NCBI RefSeq assembly: GCF_964019385.1
Contig: NC_088646.1
Span: forward strand, 4,774,778 to 4,838,777
Source: Sycon ciliatum
Taxonomy: Eukaryota > Porifera > Calcarea > Leucosolenida > Sycettidae
DNA: 64,000 nucleotides
Direction of reading: 5' to 3'
Shown here: in pieces, positions 10,322 through 18,769 of the stretch
Position numbering within the stretch: the first letter of the stretch is position 1
Layout: each line of letters begins with the position of its first letter
The notes under the pieces: generated by a model
Databases searched by the model: none
What the model was told of the DNA's origin: nothing
What the model saw: only the letters and a program-made list of their open reading frames with translations
Program-made: the position numbers and the translations under genes

Positions 10322-11722
10322 TCATGTTCTGAGTAAAAGCTTGATCTCACCTTTCCATCCAAGCTTGGCTGCTGATTCATCCTGATTCCCTCCATCGTAT
10401 GTTTGCTGGCAGGCTCTTCTTCTTCTCCCCACCGCTGCCACACTATCACTGTTGCTAAGGGAACACGGCGTTGAGCATGATGGTGACAGTGCTGCATCGG
10501 CTGTATTCCCAGCAACATGGCCGTGTGGATGAGACGAGTAAATTGCAGTGGACGACGGCGAGTAACTCGCCAGGCCTGCATCAGTGCTGTGCGCTCTCAG
10601 GTGTTTGGCATCTGCTGAGTGGCGAGGCACATGCACACTGTCCAATGATCTCACTGTGCTGAAGCTGTGATCCAACACAGCCAGATTATTCTGGGAGGTA
10701 GCGAAATACGGTGTGTGTCTCTCAATACTGCCTTGCCAGGCATCTCCACGGGCATGTTCACTGTCCTGGGAGAAGTCACTGCAACTGCTGTTGGTGGACG
10801 CATACAGTGATGCTTGGGTTGTACTGTGTTCTTGGGATGACTTACCAGTCAGGTATTTGCCACTACGTCCCAGAGTGCCAACAAACTTTGCTCTGGCTTT
10901 GTCCACTGCCCGTGCCATGACAACAGCATTCTTGATTGTGCCCTTCAGCGAGGGCAGCGAGGGCAGTGCTACATCACTCTTTCTCCGTGCACTCTCGGCC
11001 GAGTCCTGATTCGCTTTGTCTGATGCTGCCACCTTGTCTACTGTGTAGCGATGGACTGACAAGGATTTCGTTCTCCTCAGGGGTGTGTTCCCTGTGGTGC
11101 ATGTACTATCCGTTCGTTGTACTCGTGGTGGTGATACCTTATCCACTCTGAACATGCATTTGGGAGGCAGGGACGTTGCAGAGCTCCACGGACTGATTTT
11201 CAGTTGTGGAACAGACTGCTCGCCTTCTTCCTGGCTGCAATGCGAGCCGCAGGCGGATATGCTGATCTCTGGCGCGAATGATGTTCTCAGGATATCTCGA
11301 CCATCTGCATGGAGCGATCCCGCGGATCCATACCTCTGTATATGTGAGGTAGACACACAGCGTCTAAATCGGCACACCCCTACCGGCAACCGTGATCGAA
11401 CTCGCTGGTTTGCATGGTTTATCTGCTTACTATACCCCGTCAACGCCATTGGATAGGGGGCTGAACGTCCACGGACACGCTTCATCTCAGACGACCATAT
11501 CCAGGTTTCGTTGTCCATCTCCAAAACATGATGGGTCCTAAGTTGTGATCTTCTCTTCAGTTTGAGCGAGTCATGCACAAGGGAGCTGCATGCATCTAGC
11601 AATTCTTCGTGATCCTTACGTTTGGTGTCTTCGTCGTCGATCGTATCCTGCCAGTACGTGTAGAGCTCTGGACCTAGCAGGTCGATAGGCTGCCCGAGAC
11701 TCGCACGGCGAATTTCTTCCAT
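10322..11722 (-). CDS. Single-exon hypothetical protein, 466 aa
   Basis: A continuous ATG-to-stop frame of 466 codons in a region otherwise full of stops. I do not recognise a family. The N-terminal ~70 residues are mixed-charge and look folded, including MEEIRRASLGQPIDL and a DHEELLDACSSLVHDSLKLK segment. The rest is Ser-, Arg- and His-rich and probably disordered, with basic clusters such as RRTKSLSVHR and a central hydrophobic patch NAVVMARAVDKARAKF. No signal peptide, membrane helix or transposon motif is visible. The ATG at 11722 is the first in frame and follows CGAA, a weak context. Downstream exons cannot be excluded. A shorter frame at 10246-10581 overlaps it and is likely a shadow. 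Confidence 0.6.
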   Translation of the reverse strand: MEEIRRASLGQPIDLLGPELYTYWQDTIDDEDTKRKDHEELLDACSSLVHDSLKLKRRSQLRTHHVLEMDNETWIWSSEMKRVRGRSAPYPMALTGYSKQINHANQRVRSRLPVGVCRFRRCVSTSHIQRYGSAGSLHADGRDILRTSFAPEISISACGSHCSQEEGEQSVPQLKISPWSSATSLPPKCMFRVDKVSPPRVQRTDSTCTTGNTPLRRTKSLSVHRYTVDKVAASDKANQDSAESARRKSDVALPSLPSLKGTIKNAVVMARAVDKARAKFVGTLGRSGKYLTGKSSQEHSTTQASLYASTNSSCSDFSQDSEHARGDAWQGSIERHTPYFATSQNNLAVLDHSFSTVRSLDSVHVPRHSADAKHLRAHSTDAGLASYSPSSTAIYSSHPHGHVAGNTADAALSPSCSTPCSLSNSDSVAAVGRRRRACQQTYDGGNQDESAAKLGWKGEIKLLLRT

Positions 11723-12371
11723 TTCGAAACGGTTTGACGCTGAAGCAGCGGATACTCAACTTCTGAATGTTCTTCAAACTGGTGATCCAGTAACTAACTA
11801 CTTACTTACTTGCATCGACTATCGCTTCAAGGCTTCTTGGAAAGGAATGGAGCTAGTGTAGTCGAGTTCAATTATTGCCAGGCAGGCCAACCAAATTTAA
11901 CCCACTTTTCCGATCTAATCTGAGCAGAGGAACTATAATAATAACCTATTACTATGACTGCGACTCGGCGAGGCTGAACGGCTGAGGCCAGTGAGGGGAT
12001 GGAGCTTTTGTCTCCTTCCACTTCCAGTTCCATACAGCTTGCTGCACGAAGCCGAAGTCATTAACCCGGAAGTACTTTTTTTAGTTTGTTTGACACTTCG
12101 ACCTTTGAACTATGTTGACCTCGGATCGCAAAGCCAGGCGAAAAAAACCTGGGGGTCAATCGAGTGCATGCATCGGTCAACGAGTGTTCGGTAGATCCTC
12201 GCAGGCCGTTCGACATGTACCGGTAGCTAGCCTAGGCCAGGGTCGACGGCCGGTCCAGCGGATGGCAGTCTACCCAAAAATACGCTGAAAAATCGAATTT
12301 GTAAATTCATATTGAGTGCTACGTCATGTCAGTTGAAAGAGCATGAATAGCTGCAAATTCTCTGAAAATTG
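11723..12371. other. Intergenic, putative 5' flank of the 466-codon gene
   Basis: This is the upstream region of the minus-strand gene and nothing else is supported. No TATA box is obvious close to the start codon. Confidence 0.3.
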
Positions 12372-12530
12372 TGTCGCGATCTGATTGATTTGATTTTTGA
12401 TTGATTGATTTTTATTTCACGGATCCTCCAGAGGCAAATAGATGCCTATCGAAGGGAGTCTCCTATATAAGTATGGAAAATGAGAAAGTATGTTCGTAAG
12501 GGAGAAGAGGTAGAAGATACAATCTGACCA
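12372..12530 (-). mobile_element. 3'-end fragment of a non-LTR retrotransposon
   Basis: A TGATTGATT-type tail followed by CACGGATCCTCCAGAGGCAA and ~120 bp more is nearly identical to 26240-26365. There the same sequence is the 3' untranslated end of the reverse transcriptase relic at 26222-28425. This copy is cut off about 160 bp from its tail, the usual outcome of incomplete reverse transcription. Confidence 0.75.
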
Positions 12531-12730
12531 GCCGTTCAAGAGTTATGGCCGAAAAAGTAGCCTTGCAAGGAAAGATTTTTTGTTGCACGCTGTCATTTGT
12601 TGGCAGCACTGTATTTGAATGTGAGCAGACCGTGCGCAACTTGTCGTATCATGGAAAGACGCGAAAGTGTGCAGAATTTTGCTCCAAGTCCAAAAAGTCC
12701 AAAAAATCACGTTAAAAAACCACGTATTGG

Positions 12731-12764
12731 GCTGCACGGCGGCGGAAGCCCGCCGCCGTGCAGC
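12731..12764. repeat. Perfect GC-rich hairpin
   Basis: A 15-bp perfect stem, GCTGCACGGCGGCGG paired with CCGCCGCCGTGCAGC, around the 4-base loop AAGC. No terminator function is implied in this eukaryotic setting. The surrounding 12540-13321 shows no other supported feature. Confidence 0.6.
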
Positions 12765-13321
12765 AGGACTTTTGCCAGTGAGTGGTACCGGTAGTCTTTG
12801 CCGGTTTCTGAGGGTATCCTGGATTTGGTGTGCCGCGCTGTGGAAATGTGTTGCTGTGGAGGTCCCAGCACTGGATGTTGTATCAAAGGGACGACCTCGT
12901 AGCACGTGCTAAACCTAAAAAAATTCGAAAATTGACTTGGGTCTGTGGGAGTCTGTGAGAGAACGCCCACTCGTTCTGTTGTGACAGATTCCAGGGCCAC
13001 GTTGAGGGGCCGTACCCCACCACCCATGGCTGCTTCTGGACTTGTTTTAGGTTTGGGTCCCGCGCCCGGACAGAATGGGCACGAAAATGTGAAACAAATT
13101 GTAAATGCATTTGTTTGGCTCCTGGGTGGCTCGCACACCGTGGCACTATGCTGGAAATTTGAGTTTTTCCGGCCTGGAAAGCCTGTCAGTGAGGCGCAAG
13201 AACTTGTAAATCATGTCCTGAGGGCCAGCATAGTGGCAGGAGTGTGTGGTCAAAATTTCACTCAAATCCATTGAGAAACACCAAAGTTACGGTCAATTGA
13301 ATGCCAGATGAAATTTATGGG

Positions 13322-14841
13322 TAGGCTGCCCCCTTAATGCTCCGAAATTGTTCGTATAATGCTAACCATAATGCTCCAAAAATTACCTTATAATGCTGAT
13401 TATAATGCTTCAGCAAGGGATATAATGATCTTGGTTTGGGACAAAAATGGAAGAAAGTCTGCACATTGTCAAACTTCCAGGAAATTATGCATATCGTCGA
13501 TCTGCATCTGAAGTTGCCACCTTATCTCACGAGCTCCACCACTTCTTAGCACTATAACTTCTCTATAAGACATGATAGCTTCTCCATTCCAACTTTGATG
13601 CAGCTTTTGGCAGAATAGTCGGCGTATCAAATCTTTCCCTTAATTATCCATGTAGTCATTAATTGCTGGGATGAAGTTACTCTTGGCAAAATATAATAGT
13701 ATTCCTGCCTGCAGACAAGCTGTCACTGCGTCCACCCTGTGAATAATGTCTTCATCTGAAACACCAGACGTGACTCTGAGGCCAGCTCCAGAGATCCGAT
13801 CTCAGATGGAGAGTCCTCCCATTTGCGGAAATGCTGACAACACGTGGTCAGAAGTTATTTTGCCACTCTACATCCTTTGCTTGTGCTCTCATCTTCTCCT
13901 TGAGATGGTGTGTAGACGTATGGCTTGCCACAATACTCTTCCTTTCTGATAGCATTTGACTGTAGGCCTGGCATTACAACCGTCCACAACTAACTGTACG
14001 TGCTTCATCAGGAAAGTTAGACAGGCGCTGCTGAGCAATCGACTTGGTACTGAGTCCATGAGAAATTCTAGTTCTTTTCGAGCCTCCTGAGCTGGACTCG
14101 GCAAAGGCAGTTCTTTTGGAACGAGCTCTTTCTGTTTGTAGCCGCTCCTTCATCCTGGTCCAAATTTAGCAATGCATCAGTGTCTACTTCAGTATCGCTA
14201 GAGATGCTATCGCCAGAGCCTCTGGCACAACTAGAAAACTCTTCTTCGTCTGTTTGATATTCACTTCGCGTATATCTCCTCGATAGCTCTCCATTATTCT
14301 AAAAGTAAAAGAAACCTCGTAAATAATTTCTCCGGATTTGTGTCACTTGAACTGCCTCGGCCTCGGTTGGGCATGCTTCACAAATGGCTTGTATACATTT
14401 ACCTGACCACATCGCTACAATCATAACGTTTTTATGTAGCAATAGTCATGTAGCGTTAGTGCGAAAGGCGTTACGTACATACGTGTCTACACAATCACAA
14501 AGTCATGCCCCGGTACAATGCATAGTGCTCAAATGCCCGGAATGGGCGGAGCGTAGTACGCAAGAGGTACACAAAAGGAGTGAAATAGGGCTGTTTCGTT
14601 GTTACTCAGAGTTTCATGGCAAAAACCAATCATCAGACAATATCTCATGATCATGATTGTAGCCGATTGTTGCCAAAAACCTGGGATTTCCCGATATTAT
14701 CCACTATGAAACTCGTTATGCCGCTCAAACCTCACATATTTTTAATGCTCGTTTTGCTCCTTTCTAATGCTCCATAATGCTCTGATGCTCGGATAGTCGT
14801 ATAATGCTGAATATAATGCCGGCATTATCCGCTGGACCCTA
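13322..14841. mobile_element. Decayed hAT transposon with ATAATGCT subterminal repeats
   Basis: The ends TAGGCTGCCCCCTTAATGCT and the inverse of ...GCATTATCCGCTGGACCCTA are similar but not identical. Both subterminal zones are packed with ATAATGCT or TAATGCTCC words, and the same motif fills the hAT element at 15925-16374. A transposase relic lies inside. No exact 8-bp duplication was found, as expected of an old copy. Confidence 0.6.
13640..14270 (-). pseudogene. hAT transposase N-terminal relic (BED-finger type)
   Basis: Minus-strand frames joined across at least one frameshift and one in-frame stop read as an acidic Ser-rich leader, then KRTRISHGLSTKSIAQQRL, then a degenerate BED zinc-finger stretch. 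In that stretch SCGRL-stop-CQAYSQMLSERKS is followed by HTSTHHLKEKM. Cysteine pair, SERKS and H-x5-H spacing match the DNA-binding finger at the start of many hAT transposases. Further down, a segment with LQAGILLYFAKSNFIPAI fits the region after that finger. The catalytic DDE core is not visible, so the copy is non-functional. Confidence 0.6.
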
Positions 14842-15354
14842 TTTTTTTTTAATCACTCCCGTACTGGCCTTAGTATTGACTCCCATAGATTTTTGCCATA
14901 CCTTGTAGAGTCAAATATTCCTGCATATTTCACTCCTTATGGCTATATTGACTGCTTATATTTGACTGCTAATGCTAGTAATGGGTTCCGCAGTCGAACG
15001 GTGCCTAGTGCAGCATGGTCACTGTATGAGTAGGTGATGGTGCAACGGTTGTGCAATCATAAAACCCGGATTCATGAGGTCATCGTTCTGGAATTTGAAA
15101 TACGGACTGTTAGTCGTGATAAATCTATCATTGACTTCGTACTTGGTCAGTATAGGAAATAAAACCTCGCATAAAAAGACTTCGACTTCGCCTCGGTCTT
15201 GTACTCAGCTTTTATTTCCTATATTGACCTCGTACTCAGTCAATATTAGATACGTATTGGCAGCGTGATAACTACAATGTAAGTTTATGTAACAATCAGA
15301 GAGTCATTTTGAGTTGAACATTGACCAAAATCCTATAATTATATAGGATCTAGC
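14842..15354. other. Intergenic with short inverted repeat
   Basis: A TTGACTTCGTACTTGGTCAG block near 15133 is mirrored by CTATATTGACCTCGTACTCA near 15221, with TTTATTTCCTAT between. This gives a ~110-bp imperfect foldback. No gene is supported. Confidence 0.4.
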
Positions 15355-17130
15355 AAATAAAGAGATAGCCAACCACGGCTAGCAAGGAAAGGAGCAAGAA
15401 GTCGAAAAAGAAATGGAAAAGTTGAAAAGAAGCAAATATGGACTAAACGTGTGGTCTAAAGCAAAGCGTTCCTGAAATAGCCATTGAAAAGGGGGAGTGT
15501 TGCAATGCAGAAGAGCGGGCTAGAGGAAGGGAGAGTTAGTTCCTAGCGGAGCTATCCTGTCGAAACCAGTCAAATCGTTTAAAAATGCGGTGGCATTTTT
15601 GAAAGTCGAAGACTGTACGATGGATAAGACAGCACATCAGGATTCATTGTCTCTCAAGGAGAGGTCTGGTCAAGGATAACACATAGAGAGTCACACTAGA
15701 AAGGGACTTGGACATATGATAACGAATTTTAAGGAGGGATCGATTGTGAGTTTCCAGTTTCTGGTCTTGGGCAGTAGATAGATTTGTCCAGGCAGTACAG
15801 CAGTAGTCAAAATGTGGCAAGATATATGCAGTATAAAAAAGAGCACGACAGCTTTCAGGAAGATGGGCACGGTGTGATTATTATACCAGTCCTATGGCCT
15901 GACTAGTCTTCTTGCATACGTGGGTAGGCATGGGTGGGTAATGCTAGCATTATGGCAGGCTTTATAGTCCCTTTTTCCAGGTGGCATCATGCTGGCATTA
16001 TAACACCATTTCGCATGCAAAATTGGCATTACAAGCATAATTGCTGGTCGACAACGGTGTCATGCATGAAACTGGCTAGATCCAGTTCCGAAAATCGTGC
16101 ATCTGAACCCATTCGGCTTCGTCCAGAGACTTGACGTTGCAAATCAACCTTCTCAGTGGATTGTTTCAGACAACATGCTCACTGCTGTTTAAGTTTTTTT
16201 CTACGCTTTGGCCTTGATCCAAGACGGCCTTCTTAAATCGACTTTTCCAACTTTCAAACTGGCATTATGGAGTAGTGTGAGCATTATAAGTGGCATTACA
16301 TGTATATCCTCATATTATGAGCATTGCCTTAAGCATTATCACAGCAAATAACTAGCATTACCCGCCCATATCTATACGTGGGAAGCATGGTGATTCCAGG
16401 AAAGATTGGCATCAAGAAGGACACCAAGATGCCTATGATGATCTACATACATATTCTATGGGGGTGGGGGGGGGGGGGGTGGTGGTGGAGAAATGGAATA
16501 CTAGGGGAGGGAGAGGGTAGTAGAGGGTAGTAGACTGTGGGGGAATGATCATTACCTTGATCTTCACGACGAGGTGACATCCGTGATGCCCGCTTGACGG
16601 TCCAATATAAGACGGGGAACAGAGACCAGAGGGACTACTGCGCAGCACACAAGCGTGGTCTGCAAACAGAGACACGCCAGGGTTGAGGGCAGCGATTTCG
16701 TTGACAAAGGCCATGGAACAGTAGCGGTCCTAGGGTGGACCCCTGCGGTACACCAGAGCAAACAGGGAGAGAATCAGAGGATTGGGCCAAGATTTACTGA
16801 TTGAGTCCTACTGTTGAGATAGGAGGCAAGTCACGACTGCACACGGCCGGTGACCGCATAAGCATGCAGCTTGGCTAGTAACCCCCGATGCTAAGCTGAA
16901 TCAAACGCTTTCGCCACCAATTTAATGGCGGCGGTCTCGGAGGGTGCACGGTCGCTGGACAATGTTGGTTAGATGTAGGGAGGTGGAGTCACCATGGCGG
17001 AACCCAGATTGCATATCATGGAGCAGAGGTGCCAGATGATGGTACAGCCGATCATAGACGATTCTCTCAAGTATCTTGGAGCGGGTAGTTATCAGAGAGA
17101 TAGGGCGATATCAGAATCATGCATGTCTGC
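15355..17130 (-). pseudogene. Decayed non-LTR reverse transcriptase
   Basis: Minus-strand frames, broken by shifts and stops, give recognisable reverse transcriptase segments in the expected order. These are SKILERIVYDRLYHHL and MQSGFRHGDSTSLHL near 17000-17100, a GVPQGS-like stretch near 16740, VSLFADHACVL (the FADD site degraded to FADH) near 16650, DHHRHLGVLLDANLSW near 16400-16430 and YTAYILPHFDYCCTAW near 15800. The order and motifs fit a CR1/Jockey-like retrotransposon. A hAT element (15925-16374) sits inside it. Catalytic loss plus frameshifts make it inactive. Confidence 0.7.
15925..16374. mobile_element. Non-autonomous hAT element with 8-bp target duplication
   Basis: Ends TAGGCATGGGTGGGTAATGC and the inverse of GCATTACCCGCCCATATCTA. 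An identical 8-bp duplication TACGTGGG occurs at 15917-15924 and 16375-16382. The interior is dominated by ATAATGC/GCATTAT words shared with 13322-14841, suggesting that family once mobilised it. It splits the reverse transcriptase relic. Confidence 0.85.
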
Positions 17131-17142
17131 TTCTCTTGGGAA

Positions 17143-17335
17143 GGAGCATAAAATGGCATCCGAAAAACAAGGGTAGATGCACAATGAGGCTCTTATATAC
17201 ACCTGCTATTGAAGGCATAATTGAAGGCATAATTTTTGGCATAATCAGGTCCTTTTTGAGAAGGAGCATAAAACAGCACCGAAAAACAAGGGCAGATGCC
17301 CAATGAGGCTGTTATATACACACCTGCTATTGAAG
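17143..17335. repeat. Two-copy tandem duplication
   Basis: The block starting GAAGGAGCATAAAA and running through CACCTGCTATTGAAGG appears at about 17143-17212 and 17259-17335, with a few differences. A short GAAGGCATAATT doublet lies between the copies. Confidence 0.65.
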
Positions 17336-17465
17336 GACTGTACATAGCGCTCCTTGTCGATGTAGAATAATATTTAGCAGCCACTATAGGACATCTCCCA
17401 AAAGTTCAGCGTTTGCTTGTGAATTTGCCACTTCAATTTGGTATTCCTCTTGCATATTATTATTT

Positions 17466-18733
17466 CAATGAATATAACTAAATGCGCACTCATATCACAA
17501 CCATGGGGACGAATCATGTATTCCAGAACGTTTTCTTGTCACAATTATCAATGGAATTCGTGACTAAAGAGAATGATGAAACTACAATAGGATTTATACA
17601 CTTGCAGTGGAACAGCGAGGATACAAGCATAGTAAGAAAAATAGCACAAACCTTGGAACAATTTGCACAGGTAATAAATTATAGGTGAGGTGAGAAATGA
17701 TAGGAAATTCAGCAAGTGCAGTGTGACAATGGACATGCATGTGCAAGTGTGTGTGAGTGCGAATTTACTGGAATAGCGTAAGTGCGGTGACATTTTCTTT
17801 TTGTTTACAAAGATTTGGATCACGAATGCGAATGTAGACTGCTTCTAGAACTTTCAACTGCTTGAAAGTACTTGCAGAACGAACAACACTGAACCAAGAA
17901 TCATCATAACTTTCACGACACACGGGGTTAGACAACAAATGCAATTTAATTGCCGATGTATTCTTCTTCTTCTCACCGCCTCCGCCTTCACTTGGTTTCT
18001 GACCGCAACCGTCCTTCACACCATCTGCACCATCATCGTCATCATCGTCACCGTCCTCCTCATCATCGCTGCCACCTTCACCTGTCGTCGGCTCTCCCAG
18101 CAACTGACCACCGGGTTCATCATCGTCACTGCACACGTCGCTTCCACACTCCTCCTCCAGCTGCCATCGCGTTCTCTTCCTGACCGGTCTTCCCTTGCCA
18201 TTGCCAAACGCCTGACAGTCGTCAACTCTTCCGCTGGCATCATTCATATCCGGAGAGTTTCGATGCATCTTTCCAGTCACCTCTGCAAACCGAGCTGCCG
18301 CCAGCCGTTTGCTCCTTCTCAGCTTTGGTGAGTTGCGGTTGTCTGCGTCCGGCGTACCGGTACTCGCTGATAATGAAGATAAGACACAGTGTTCGTCTTT
18401 GTTTACATTAATGTTTGTTCCCAATTTCTGCGTGCTGTGTTGGTTTTTCCGAGACACCGTTTGTGGAGCAGAAGCCTCTGCCGGAACGGACAGTGGAGTT
18501 GGGTGCTTACGTGGTCGGCCACGCTTTGGTCGGGAGGACCTAGCCGCCTGTGACAATATTGAGAGCGGCACGTGTTGTTTGATACGTTCCACTGCAAGTG
18601 TATAAATCCTATTGTAGTTTCATCATTCTCTTTAGTCACGAATTCCATTGATAATTGTGACAAGAAAACGTTCTGGAATACATGATTCGTCCCCATGGTT
18701 GTGATATGAGTGCGCATTTAGTTATATTCATTG
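17466..18733. mobile_element. 1.27-kb unit with perfect 148-bp terminal inverted repeats
   Basis: The left arm 17466-17613 and right arm 18586-18733 are identical in inverted orientation over all 148 bp, from CAATGAATATAAC to CACTTGCAGTGGAAC. ATTATT lies just outside both ends and could be a 6-bp target duplication, though the flank is low complexity. The interior carries an open frame on the minus strand. The architecture could be a DNA transposon with a captured gene. A Penelope-like element with inverted pseudo-LTRs is also possible. Identity of the arms implies a recent origin. Confidence 0.6.
17765..18592 (-). CDS. AT-hook, acidic-tract protein frame with GIY-YIG-like tail
   Basis: An open frame of 275 codons starting near the inner edge of the right repeat arm. 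There is no ATG at the beginning; the first codon is GTG, and a CTTGCAG acceptor-like site lies there, so it is probably an internal or last exon. In order it shows an AT-hook (PKRGRPRKHP, about residues 22-31), basic patches LRRSKRLAA and GRPVRKRTRWQ, a long Asp/Glu tract, and a C-terminal ~60 residues ending LEAVYIRIRDPNLCKQ...LTLF. That tail resembles the segment after the GIY-YIG endonuclease in Penelope-like and related retroelements. It could be a chromatin-binding host protein or a retroelement product. Confidence 0.45.
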   Translation of the reverse strand: MERIKQHVPLSILSQAARSSRPKRGRPRKHPTPLSVPAEASAPQTVSRKNQHSTQKLGTNINVNKDEHCVLSSLSASTGTPDADNRNSPKLRRSKRLAAARFAEVTGKMHRNSPDMNDASGRVDDCQAFGNGKGRPVRKRTRWQLEEECGSDVCSDDDEPGGQLLGEPTTGEGGSDDEEDGDDDDDDGADGVKDGCGQKPSEGGGGEKKKNTSAIKLHLLSNPVCRESYDDSWFSVVRSASTFKQLKVLEAVYIRIRDPNLCKQKENVTALTLFQ

Positions 18734-18769
18734 CATTATTAAGATTATTGTCTCCACGTCGCCTTTTTA

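Noticed and set aside
10246-10581. 111-codon minus-strand frame
   Set aside because: Overlaps the 466-codon frame in another phase and shows no family features.
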